A DNA stretch of 64,000 bases. Source: Thuidium tamariscinum. Its lineage: Eukaryota; Streptophyta; Bryopsida; Hypnales; Thuidiaceae. The translations under genes were made by a program, and so were the position numbers. Shown piece by piece: positions 1-12,000 of the stretch (positions are counted from its first letter, which is position 1; every line of letters starts with the position of its first letter). The notes below the pieces were generated by a model. It did not search any database, was not told where the DNA came from, and worked only from the letters and a program-made list of their open reading frames with translations. The stretch lies in the NCBI GenBank assembly GCA_947034885.2, contig OX344751.2:40577082-40641081 (forward strand), written 5' to 3'.

Positions 1-1
1 G

Positions 2-211
2 GGGCTGCGGAATGCTGGTCGGTTGGAGGAAGCCCAGAAGATCGCAGATTCGCTGCCGTATATGCGCGGCATGGTTCTGGAGCCTGAGCAGTCGCCCGGG
101 GTCAGGAAGGGTGAAAAGGAAGTGCAGGAGTTGATGTCATCCAGCTTCTCCCTATCAGCTGAATCTTCTGATGCTTCAAGTGGGGAACCATACTCTCAAA
201 CTGCAGTCTAG
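2..211 (+). CDS. C-terminal end of a gene cut by the window edge; possibly a PPR-type helical-repeat protein
   Basis: One frame is open from base 2 to a TAG at 209-211, giving about 69 residues. The first part (GLRNAGRLEEAQKIADSLP) reads like the second helix of a pentatricopeptide-type repeat, where an N-A-G-R-x-E-E-A stretch is common. The last 35 residues are Ser- and Glu-rich, low in complexity and probably disordered. The GC content is clearly higher than in the flanking DNA, which supports coding. If it is a PPR protein it would act in organelle RNA metabolism, but the visible part is too short to identify a subclass, a targeting peptide or a partner. A TPR-like or other alpha-solenoid protein is equally possible. 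The assignment rests on one helix pair. Confidence 0.5.
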   Translation, partial: GLRNAGRLEEAQKIADSLPYMRGMVLEPEQSPGVRKGEKEVQELMSSSFSLSAESSDASSGEPYSQTAV

Positions 212-2807
212 TTGATTAATACATGTACCACCTGTTGAAATGTTGGATGCTGGTGCATCAATGAATTCCTGATTGGTGGAAAATTTGAGCGGCAATATTC
301 TGGGGGCAGTGTGTGCTTCAAGTTCCATCAGAACATGCCTTGTGACTGCTGATAAGGTTGATGCCTCCTACGTCTCCAGCATTGCAGCCCGAGAGCAAGG
401 CTCGTAAAGTCCGTCGTGCTTTCTAGTGCTTGCCAGACTGACGGATTTGAAGAGAATGGTTCCCGTTTTAGCCGGGAATTCGACGCCAAGACTGTACGCT
501 GTACTCTCAAGCTCCACGCCTCAACTTTCGTGAGCATGATATGTGGATCAGGCCAGTGTTCATGTCTCGTACAATTTTGATCTTTGCTCATTCTTTAATT
601 GAAACTGATGAAACATTGTCTTTTGATTCTCCTTATCCGACGGAAATATGGGCACGCTATTGTCATCTGTTTCCAAAAGGCAGATACTGTGGGGATTGGT
701 GCATTGCCTACCCTAGTCCTTCGTGAGATACTCGGTGAACGAAGGGAGCAATCTGTACTATAAGAAACCCTGCGGTCTTAGTAATCTGCGGTGGAAGCAA
801 TAATCACAGTCTCCAGTAGGGGTTGTCAGCTTGCCGAAGAATGAAGTGATTCAGAATCGCTTTCCGAAACGACGGGGCCAGTAACTTACTTTGACAAAAG
901 AAGAACGTGGTTTGTATTTTGGAGCAGGCAAGGTTAGGCATCCATGATAAATTTCTGTACATGTAACTCTCTGATTGCATTAGCGTGCAGGGATTGAATT
1001 GATTAGTCAATTAGTGAAGGCGCAAAGCCAGTGTCACCTGCAAAATGAATGTCACTATTTTCTTACGACAGTATTTTTGAAAATTAGTGCAACAAATTAA
1101 TTTTTCAGTCTACACTAGTTTAAAGTAGTGCGACTTTGGTAAATTATTGTGACTAGTACAAACAACTTAGGATACGCCAGTGTAGAGGTTCCTGCCGCAT
1201 TTGTTTCCTCCTTGGCTTGCGGACATTGTCCAATCACATTGTGTACACAACAGAGATTGTCAGGATGTACAAAGAGTCAAAAGTTGATAAGTTGTCCAAT
1301 CAGAAGTGTCACCTACTCAGATTCTCAGGATATATTGGGAATGTGCAATTGGAGAGCGTATGAAGTGCTAGTGTTTTGTTTAGGCAATTTGATTTACTTA
1401 TAGAAAAAAGGATGCAACTTCAAGCCTATGCAAAAAGAAGTGGATATTTGTATATAAAAATGTCAGACTTTAATCTTGGCCTTGCACATCATTTCCACAC
1501 AATATTTCCAAACCTCATTTCGTCCATCGGGTTGAGCTAGTATACACAAGAATTGCATACTCAAAACTGGCCACCAACATTTCCGACCCCCCAAAAATGA
1601 AAGAGGCAGAGAACTCATAACCTTTCCATAACCATTGGTCCGAAACCCGAAAAAAACCACTGGTACGTGCAGTAAAGTTCCGGAAACTTTTTTGCACAGC
1701 TGTGAAGGAAGAGGCATATTCGTCTGGACACGAAGCAGTGGGGACAGGCGAGGCGAGGCTTGGTTGCGTCGGTTCCACTCATTTGTCATTCCCTTTGTCA
1801 TGTGACCCGGACACGCTCGCAAGGTGTCCATGCGAAAGGGCCGGAGGAGCCCTATTCCAGCGAATAACCTCCAACTCCGCCGCGTGCGAGCGGCTGGGAG
1901 TAGTGGCTCTCTCCCGAATCTCTGGTCGCTGCGTCCCCACCAGAAAGAAAGGGCTTCCAAGCACACCGGAAAGGTCCACACCTCCGGTTCGTTAAGTGCC
2001 TCAAATTAAATCAAACCTTGTGCTTCCCGAGCTGCAGGAAGACGAATCGCTTCACAAGCTAATACGTCGCCAGATCAGCATCCTGGCTTCCTGTCCATTC
2101 CAGGGCCAGCTGTTAGCTGAATTTCCTTGCAGTACGTACTGCACTGATGAAATCTGTGTTGGCGAATTTTGGCGGAGAGTTGAATCCATGCGATGGAATT
2201 TATCCCTGCAAATTAGTGCCATTAGTTTAACTTACTTCGCTAGCTACTGGATCTGCGTTTGGTAGTGGCGAAATCAGACGAGGGCAATCAGTTCAGCCAC
2301 TTCTAGTCTAAATGTGACCTTGGTGCGAGAGGAAAGAGGTTGGTTAGAGTGACGACGCTTACTCGTTGAGAGCTGGCACCCATTTGCTGGCACAGTCAGG
2401 CAGCACGTTTGGTGCCTACGAGGTAACATTGAAAGTCTGACGTAGATGCTCACGGAGTGTAGGGCCTTGCAACTAGTGCTTGCTTTTTTCGCTGTGCCCT
2501 GAGAAGAGCTGGTACTCTACCTGAGTTTTGAGTTCGTGCAAGGAGCTTCTTACGTCCTAATGTGGGGGTTAACGTTTTTAGACGGGTACGCGCACATCTT
2601 CTTCTTTTTTTAATATATTCCTGCCGTGTTTGAATTTTTTTCCATCTGCATTGAACTGCAATTTGTATTTTCCTGCAGTTTTTGAAGTCTCTCAGTACTG
2701 AGAGACAGAGAGAGAGAGAGGGCAGGCGTGGGGATAAGGCTCTTTAATGTCCGCTATGGAATTGAGGACGAATTTTGAGTGGCCGGCTTTGAAAGAGTTG
2801 GTGGTGA
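212..2807. other. Intergenic DNA: 3' flank of the left gene and leader region of the WAT1-like gene
   Basis: No convincing coding region is visible. The stretch from 212 to about 800 is probably the 3' UTR of the left gene. The 1.7-2.0 kb part is GC-rich and open in several frames on both strands, but the translations have no domain-like pattern. A good acceptor-like signal (pyrimidine tract then CAG) ends at 2678, so a leader intron in front of the next gene is possible. Confidence 0.5.
2687..2721. repeat. Perfect 20-bp palindrome followed by a GA microsatellite
   Basis: GTCTCTCAGTACTGAGAGAC at 2687-2706 is its own reverse complement and runs directly into a GA tract ending at 2721. It lies about 90-120 bp upstream of the first recognisable codons of the WAT1-like gene. 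GA tracts are common in plant core promoters and leaders, but a regulatory role here is only inferred. Confidence 0.7.
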
Positions 2808-5305
2808 TGTAGGTACGCGGGTGGTTCGCCGGATGGAGTTAAGGCACAAGTTCATGTCTTGTTGTTGGTAACCCAATGTGCCTCAGGGGGCTACTTTGTG
2901 TTGGCCAAGAATGCTTTGTCGGATGGGCTTCATAAGCTTGTGTTTTCTGTGTACCGCAACGCATTTGGTCTCATCCTGCTCATCCCATTCGCCTTCTTCT
3001 ATGAACGGTAAACATTCAACCTGCGAGAACTTGCCTGAATACGACTAACTTTTGAATCATCTCCATTCTAAGTACAAAAAATGTTCAAAAAATAAGTAGT
3101 GGTGGTGATTCTCCCGAACTCCGTGCATCCGTCTTGTGAGTTTCGAATTTAAGCGGAAATTCCCAGTTTATAATTTTCTGCCCACGGACATGTCTGACCA
3201 GTATAACTTCGTTGTTGTACAAGTAGTGTCCATAATTAACGATCTTCTAACTGTGGATTTCATGACAATTTTTTTGGGAAATCATATGACATGTCTGGTT
3301 GCAGCGATACACGCTTACCCCTGACTCGTCTAGTGCTCAAGAAATACACTGTTCTCGGCTTTGTTGGGTACGTCTTCAAACAGCATCTGTATACTGCATC
3401 CTGTCTATCTGGGGTGGTGGTGAGGTTCGTGTTTTTTGTACGTGGTAGTCTACAACTTTTCTCTTCCATTTTGTTTGATTTTTAGATATAATTTCTTCGC
3501 ACCCTGCTACCTAGACTTAACCATTGTGATCCTTGTATATGTTGGAATTTGTTTTACAGAGTTTACCTCAACCAATTTCTATTCTACAATGGCTTGGCTC
3601 TCACGAACGCAACCTTCGCCTCTGCTATGCAAATTTTGATTCCTGTTTTCACGCTCATAATTGCCGCCATTTACAGGTAATGATCATTCTAGAAAGTTCG
3701 TATATTTCTACACCAATGTCACATCCTCGCATAATTTTACTAAGGCAGGGTAGTTTACGAGAGAACCCCAGTTGTTTATACATAAAATTGTACATCAGCC
3801 TCACTTCACGATAATCCCTGACATTGTAAGTTCACTGCCGCCTTCAGGCTCGAGGTGATTACATGGAGACATCGTTGTGGACAAGCAAAAATCGCTGGGG
3901 TTGTAACAAGCGTATTAGGGGCCATACTCATGACGTGCTATAAGGGCCCTCCACTCTTGCAGCTCAAATCAACCGCAACAACGGGGCAATCTCCATCTGA
4001 ATTGTCTCAAATTCTCGTGATAAGAATACTGTCGGATGTGTTCGGGTTCGTCATTGATCCGTGGAAACTTGGTGCTCTTTGCCTTATTGGCAATTGTCTC
4101 TGCTGTGCAAGCTTCATCACCTTTCAGGTGATTCTCGTTCCAAACCCACATTCTTCCTCGTCACAACTTCACTTTATGCAAAGAAGTAGAATATCAGGAC
4201 TCTGTAAATTGGGATCAGCAATAATCGGTTTGGATAATTAGTGTGTATGTGTTGGAGGTTTGCAGTCGGTCACTTTGGCGAAACATCGGGCTCCGGTGTC
4301 ACTTGCAGCATCCGTCTCTTCCATTGGCGAGGCCATGCTTGCTGTCACAGGCTTAGCTCTTGTGAGGGACCCCAACGCATGGATTGTTTCCGAACCAAGC
4401 TCTATCATCGCCATTGTTTATGCTGTACGATTCACATCCATCCATCTGCTACAATTACATGAAAATGCTGCTTTACTTCGTCTCTAATCGAAACAACCGT
4501 AAACATGGGTTCCATTTCGAATATTAGACTGTTTATAGAACTTTGTTTCAAGACATCGTCTTAGCAAGAACCTTGTTTCCGGATCATTCTTTGGAGCATA
4601 AATTCAACTTTGCTGTGTATGTTCATTTCATCCTGGATTGTTTCGTCGGGGATTGTTGTTTTTTGACTAAACGATGACAGTTCATGGTTGTAAACTTTTG
4701 TAGGGAGCCATTACATCGTGTTTAGCAGTTGGGGCGATTGCTTGGTCGATCTCAAAAACAGGTCCTGTCCTCGCTGCCAGTTATGGCCCTCTCCAGGCAG
4801 TGGCAACCGCTCTTTTGGCGTTCATTTTTCTCAAAGAGACATTTTTCTTGGGCAGGTAATCTGTTGTCATTCCTTCAACTATCTTGGTTATCCAACAGGC
4901 CGGATCCTGAGCTTGAAATGCGAAGGATTTTAGAGCTTTAGATAGTAACTCCCACATCTTTACAATAGTTTAATTTGTACTCTTTTGCTAGTTTTGACAT
5001 GTAATTGAAAGAAGGTGCACGTTTCTTTTGAACTTCATTTCTGATACGCTCCACGGCTGTGCAGTTTCATTGGTTCTGTGCTCATCATTTCGGGGCTTTA
5101 CCTTATCAATTGGGGTCAGCGGACATCCAACAGTGCGTTGGAGGCTCTAAGCTTCGAGAATCAAGTTGTTATTTCTTCTGTCAGTGATCTCAAAGAGCCA
5201 CTACTCGGGTACACTTCTAAGCTTGAGTCTAATTACTTCAACTTTTTTTTAATCAATTTCTGTACTCATAATCAGCTTGTTGAAAATGAGCAAAAGATGA
5301 AATGA
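2808..5305 (+). CDS. WAT1-related EamA (drug/metabolite transporter) family membrane protein
   Basis: Seven exons join in one frame: (2808)-3007, 3305-3367, 3560-3676, 3848-4127, 4266-4424, 4704-4855 and 5065-5305 (TGA). All visible introns are GT-AG. The product has the plant WAT1-like layout: two EamA repeats, each of about five membrane helices. The first helices contain GGYFVLAKNALSDGLHKLVF and a V-Y-R-N motif; later come NGLALTNATFASAMQILIPV, a GQAKIAG loop, and in the second half SKTGPVLAASYGPLQAV ending with GLYLINWGQ. WAT1 itself is a tonoplast auxin exporter; relatives move amino acids, auxin or other metabolites, so the substrate is unknown. The total of about 400 residues suits the family. 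The 5' end is unsolved: the exon-1 frame has a TGA at 2805-2807 and no ATG after it, so an upstream exon, a frameshift or a sequence error must be assumed. The tail after the last helix is hydrophilic. Confidence 0.9.
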
Positions 5306-6054
5306 ATTCTGATTGGCAGCCATTGTGGCAGATGAGGAGGTAAGCGAGGTAACAAGTCACATCTGGTAGTCACTCACTGCCAATCCAGATATTTATTCAG
5401 GTCGCACTGAGCCTATTCTGTTCATTGACAGTTAGCTCACACTTGTAGATATGATATCATGCCTGCAATTAGTGTTACAAAAGGTGGACGCCTATTCTGT
5501 TGGTATTACTCAACATTTAGATTCCTATTTATTGACAGAAGCAGTACCATAATCCTGGCTATTTTTATAAGTCTCTAAGTGGCTTCAACATCTGCATTTT
5601 GCAGTTCCGTACATAATACATACTACAAATTGGTGTAGGGTTGGTTCATTGATCCCAACCAAAATATAAGCATCTCAATCTTCAAATCCAACTCAATCTA
5701 AAAGTCTTTTCTCTCAAACGCAGAGGATGTTATTGCCTTGAGTATCGTACATGCACAGGCAGCAAATACTATACTGGTCATTTCCATTTCCCTCACATAG
5801 ACGTGGGTTTGACTGATCTCGAACTGTAATGACAAAATTCCTAATTCCCCTTCTTTCATGATAAAATAACGTGGGATATAGCCAGCTAAGCTTCCCATAA
5901 GGTGGTTACCAGCTCTGCAGAAACGTCTGTAACTTTCAGTTCTAAAAGTTTTTTGAAGTGCTAGCCAAAACCCTTTCTGTTTTCTGTGTCCCTCAACTAT
6001 GTGTTCAGCTTACGAAACTGAACAAAAATAGTCTACATCGATGAGAATAATCAG
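5306..6054. other. Spacer between two convergent genes
   Basis: The stretch holds the 3' flanks of the WAT1-like gene (+) and of the Mo cofactor sulfurase gene (-). It is AT-rich and I see no coding region or repeat in it. Confidence 0.7.
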
Positions 6055-9000
6055 TTAAGGAAGCTTGTTAACAAGAACACTAGAACCTACAGATAGAAGT
6101 CGCGTGTATCGTATTCTGAGCCACTTTGTGTACTCTGTTTCAACATCGTTTGGTAACTTGGTACTAAAACTCGGCTCGTCTAGGTTATCTTGCTCTAGAA
6201 GAATGCCAAAAGTTATCTGCCCCTGCAAGCACATTCCAAAGATGATCAGCTCCGAGTTAAGAACTTTTTTTATCCAATCACTTTTTCTACCTTAGAAATC
6301 AAAACTCTCTAGATTTTTGCCCGAGTTGATCATCGCTTCTATAAAATGGATTCCCAAAACGTTCTCGTCATAGATTCATGAGCGAAGGAATGATCATGTT
6401 TCAATAACTGAATTTCTTTATAGATTTCAAACAATTATGTATTATAAATTTATCTAAAAAAACACCAAACAGGATCTCCACGTTTTAAACCCACGGCAAC
6501 AACCTTTATGCTCAATTCATAATCAAATTTAAAATAGAATCTATACTTCTTAGTTTTTAAATATGGGTTTGAGCAACGGTGTATTGAACCGTACATATAT
6601 GATCCATGAGTGAAGAACTTCTATTTGAGTATCATCACCAAACTAAATTGTTACGAAAAAACTATATCAGACATCTTCATATTTTGGGAAACCTAAACTC
6701 CTCTTCTTAACGAAATCAAAAAGGTTCACAGGATTACAATGTTCACAAGGGAAATACAAACGGAAACGCATATTATAGGGCACCTACCTTGTGACGACGG
6801 TATGATGCCAACGTGGCCAGAGGCTGGTTAGTTTCTTTGAGTCCTGTGGATTGATCGATATTCACCATTTGGCACCGGTTGCAACCTCCCACAACCTGGC
6901 CATCAAGCAGGCATTTTAGATTTTGTAATTTAATTTGCTGCACCCTACCAATACTGACATGAATCCCTACAAGCCCCAATGGTTGAAAGTGGTCGCTTCG
7001 ATATCAATAGGAATTGAATTAATTCAACTTCAAGGAAGGTATCAAAATGTGCCAATTGAAAGAAACCATACCCCACATTTTTGAAGGCAGAAAATCAATA
7101 TAGTTTTGAAAGTTACAAAAATCAACTATTAGCTTCCAAAACGGAATGTCATATTCTTAGCTTGAGGACCCGGGCTACAGAGGAGAAAGAGGTTGTAATG
7201 GACGTACTCCAAATTTCTGGCAGCAAATGCTAACACTCTGCCAATTGTCTTCATCGTGAGCATCAGCTCCTGTTACCACAATGTTCGGCCTGAAGCGCAA
7301 TGCATCAATCGCACCAACCGAGGACTTGTGTAGAGAAGTAACATCCTGACTCAGACTCTCTGCAATTCAAGCCATGCAAACATAAGACAAAGCTCTAGCG
7401 AAACCATATGCTGAACGAAATATAAGAATACATTGAAACCTGTAAAGAAAAATGTAATACTCTCTGCTGGCATTATTATGCCTCAAATTATGCCAGCCAT
7501 TACCAAATACCCTTTTCAAAGTCTCCGTTCCTTTGATTACGCTCTATCGTTAACGTGGTTTCTAGTTAGATTAAATTGTTTTAGGAATTATTAAGCATCA
7601 TGCGGTGATTGGTCTTTGGGAGAAAAGAAAACATAATGCAATTCATGAAGAAACTTCACCATGATTGATGGGGAGATAGGCTTTCCTTACGATCACCTGC
7701 TTGTACCTACTTGCAATGTGCTAATCACATTATCTCGAGTATGTAATCCACACTTTTTACAGCAGTTTCAGCAGATGAATATAGAGGTCTTCCCGTAAGT
7801 GACCTACTAAATTGCAACACACCTCCCTATGATTGATGTCCAAAAATCATTGAAAACTCTAGTTTGTTGCTTGCAAGAGAACCAGACCTGTCTTGGGCAT
7901 GTCCACAAAATGGCGAGGCTAAGTGTAAGCCCAAGACATATCTATTGCCTTCTAATCTATCAAAGATGTGAGACTAAAGATTAGTTAGTGGACAAGAGAA
8001 CGATAAGAAACTAAGATCAGAAAGTCTCTTAGCTCACCTGCATCAAGTGCTGCAGCAACTCGCCGGTTCAGCTCATCAACGCTGGCCTTGGACACCAGCA
8101 AAAGCTGACCCACGTTGGCAAAGCTCACTTCACGTAAACCAGTGTCACTCATTCGAGAACCTGCTCGAATTCTCTGAGATTTTAATGGCAAAGCTTGGGA
8201 TTCTTTTCTCGCCAGAGTGCAGGGCACTCCAAGAGCTTCAGTGAACCATGCTGTCACCTCTTCTCCATACACATTGCCTTCCAATCTGCAGTCACACCCG
8301 AACAAATTATTACTTAAATAGCCTAATAGACTCGGTCTCACCTTCAGTAATAAGATTTGCAAAGAGATAACGAATTTCCTCGTGTAATAGACTCTGATGT
8401 CATAGGAAGATACAAGTAGAGAAGAAAGTTGACAAGTGAGAACGAAAAGCACAAGGTGAGATGTGAACCTATTCCCACAAAGCTGGACTCCATTGACAAC
8501 GGAACATTCAAGATTCGATTGCAAAGATACTTCCAACTTGCGTTGCATGCTTGGTGCCTTCACATGCATCACATCAGTGGTAAGGTCGATGGAGATCTGA
8601 ATTGAACACAATGATGGAAGCTTTTTCTGTGTGAGAACGCCTCCTGTGAGACTCTGAACCACCCATTCCCGATCATACAAAAGTCCTGCAAATAAAAAGT
8701 GCTGTGTTAACTGACATCACAATATGGTAGGAAACCCCTCCTAGAAAACCTAGCAATTGCAAAGCCATCTAAGGTGTTTTCTAATGTGCACCTTGTCAGT
8801 TGTTAAGTTTTCTAGAATACCTCTGGGGGTGGGTTCTCTACTACCTCAGGATTCAAGAGAACAGACGCGTTCAATGCAACCATCAAACTGAAGCTCACAG
8901 CAAGTCACCTAACCCACTGGAGTGTAACTGACAGCAATAAAAACAACGTCGATAGACGAAACAATATTAACACAACTTGCTAGACAAGCACAAAAGCCCA

Positions 9001-12000
9001 CCAGAGTTACTAAGTGGCCAAACGTTTGCGCTGAATCCACCACAAGACTTGATTGGGTATACCACCAGATTTTCCACTTTGATTTTCGTGTCCAGATCCA
9101 AACCAGTCACATGAATGCCATTGGCCATGATACACCCAGATTCTTGCTTTATGACCACTGCACGAGTAGCAAACCACGAAGCGTTAGCTATTTACAATAG
9201 TCCCAGATCTATTAAGCACCCTAAGTGTTCGCCTCACCTGTTAAATATACGAGTGTAACGAAAGGGATCTTCTTGTAAACAAAATCGAAAAGATTAACTC
9301 ATGGAGACTTTAGAAATGGGATGCTCATATTGGTTCCGTTTGTGATCACTTCACCCACATAATGAATATAAATTAAGTAATCTTCGTATGAGATCTATAA
9401 TCATTTCAAACCTCCCCATATCGGAAATGCATTGCTAATAAAGAATAAGTTGTGATTAAAGTTCCGAGGGACAACAGGGTCCTGCCCGAGGAGTAGGTTC
9501 GAACCAGGAGTAGGAGCCATTGTAGATGTAAAGTTCGATTTTTTCATTCCAATGCTTCTCTTTTCAGCGTTGGTTTCCACAAAATACTTCAATATAAACT
9601 TCGTAACTGCCTGTACCACAACAATAAGAGGTTAATTGGTCTTCTGAAATGCAATTCCACATCACACTTGACAGAAAATCACTGAACAATACGATGAGCA
9701 GTAAAGATCCTGCCTCGGATACCGATAAATCAAGTGTTATTATTTTGAGGTGAGACTTTCTTCATTGCAAATTTGATAAGCGAATGCTCACCAAGCAATC
9801 TTCAAACGAAGACATGTATCCGAAAGAAACCCGTACAGCTCCAGTAGGTCGACCATGAATTATATCTTGATCATCCCAGCACACGTGCCCAGCCTGCACC
9901 AATTTCACAAGAACATCAGTGTTTAGTATAGTGTAAAATTATTTTTGAAGAACATCATAATGGAGCTCACAGCAAGCCACTTCACACTAAGTTATTTTTG
10001 AAGACTAGGCTTGAATGACTTTCAAACACACGATGCTTCTACGTTCACTAACGTTGTTCCAACATTTGTGTTTCTGTACCTCGAAGTTTGAGATGAGGTC
10101 CTGCTGTGAGAGACCCAAATACTTGGCACAAGCACCTGGATTGCAGAAACAGCCAGTCTGTCCAAAGCAGATAGAACACCACAAGAATTATTGACAATAA
10201 AATTTTCAAGAACAAGATAGTCACAAGAAGAACTACAGACTAAACAAAAAGCAATGAACTTGAAATCGTATTTCTTTTGAAATTGACAGGACCGTAATTG
10301 CAGAAGTTTACCATCTAAAAAATTATCTTGTTCTTTGCTTTTGTTTCTCCCGGCACAAATTGAAAAGAGAATGCAGAACTGCAGAATAAGGGAATATGGT
10401 ACAAGGTCAACCCTAGAATGGCACCCAGAAAGGCCAGGAAGCCAGGAACAACACGGATGATGACCTCGTTTTCACTAGTAGATGAGCCTTACCCGGAGCT
10501 GAATATTTTCAAGAGCAGCAAGCTTCTCCACTTCACGATGGCCTACCCAAGATCCATCTCCTCGCTTGAGATTGAACGTAACAACAGGCCCTTGATTACA
10601 ATCTTGACCCCAATATTTCTGCAGATTTTCAAAAAATAGCCCAAAAAAACGTCACGTCAGTTGGGGTCTCCAGTTTGGGTCGTGAGACCCACTGAAACAG
10701 GAGACATTTTCCATACAGGTGCTTTTGAGTTACAGAGAACGCATGAGTCGAACATCTGTATCACCATGAGCGGCTAATGATCAACGAGACCTCACTGGTA
10801 GCAGTCCCATTTAACGTGCTGATATACTATTCAGTGTCTAAAAGTAGAATAATTGAGTGTTAAATAGATGAAGAATAATTACCACATGGTCCAAGCCGTG
10901 AATTCCATGCAAAACACTGACAGCAGCTCCATTGCCGTGCTTTAAGCCAGCCAATATATTTGTAAAATAACTTGTTAATGCTCCTGTATGCCTGCCAAAC
11001 AATTTTCATTAAGAAACATTCAACACAATCTCGTCCTTTCATAATGATCAAGAAGCTGCCTAAACTTTTGGGGAGGTTATACAAGAGCTCAACACGGTAA
11101 GCTCTTGTAGACCACACAATTCAAGATTATCGTTCATGCCGAAGACCAAGAGCTAAAAAGCATTTTCATAAAAGAACAAACAGAAATATCCAGTCATGAT
11201 CTCTAGAGTTCAAGAAGAACTGGTATACAACCACACCACTTAATACAAGACCTTTTCCTTGAAAATTTGCAAAAAAATCGACTCAAACAAGCAATTAGCT
11301 CCTCCGCATCAAAGATCTAGAAGAGAATGAGATGGGCAGACATGCTTATATTCGACGGGTGAAGCCGATCAATCCATGCAAAACCATGGCGTAGTGCAGC
11401 AATGCCAAGAAATGAGGTAGTTCCATCCTCAAGCCAATGCTCCACACGATCTCGTTTACGCATCACATCTGCGTCAGCTATCGACATGGCCACTGTACCT
11501 GCAAACCAGACCATAAACTACAGTGAGAAGCAAATGGAGAGAGGGAACGAAATTGTCCAAATTCTGCATGATTTTGGACATGAACTTTCTCAGCAGACGA
11601 ACTATTTCGATGATTTGGATTGGATAACACCTTTCGAGAGCGTACATGCGTTTAAGTAGGCATCAAGAATGCAGAAAGGAATTGAAACATCGCTTACCTC
11701 CTCCAAAATATTTCTTCTTCGACAAAGTTGCGGCATCTGATTTCATAAAACAGGATGTTGGAAAAAATTAGAATTATAAGAAGAGTTAATGTGAACATAA
11801 CGCCATTGAAAGCAAGAAATCACATAGACTTTTCAGAATGAAAAGTCAAGCTTCTAAGAATCGGTCAGAAAATATGCGAGAATTTCTGAAAGCAAAGGGT
11901 CTCTTCACCTCTTCGAACAAGCAAAGCTCCCATGCCTGTGGGATATCCAAAAATCTGCCGAAATAAATAGAAGTTTGTTAGAGACGAAATAAAGAGATCC

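Noticed and set aside
1463-1981. 172-codon minus-strand open frame upstream of the WAT1-like gene
   Set aside because: It overlaps equally long frames on the other strand, has a Trp/Cys/Arg-rich translation without any domain pattern and no splice or promoter context. GC-rich leader DNA explains it.
7985-8680. A single 231-codon minus-strand reading frame
   Set aside because: It is two sulfurase exons (8685-8469 and 8285-8038) read through their 183-bp intron, which happens to be in frame. The intron part shows no MOSC similarity and both borders are good GT-AG sites.
9490-9510. GGTTCGAACC resembling a tRNA T-loop
   Set aside because: It lies inside sulfurase exon 14, and no acceptor or anticodon stem surrounds it.
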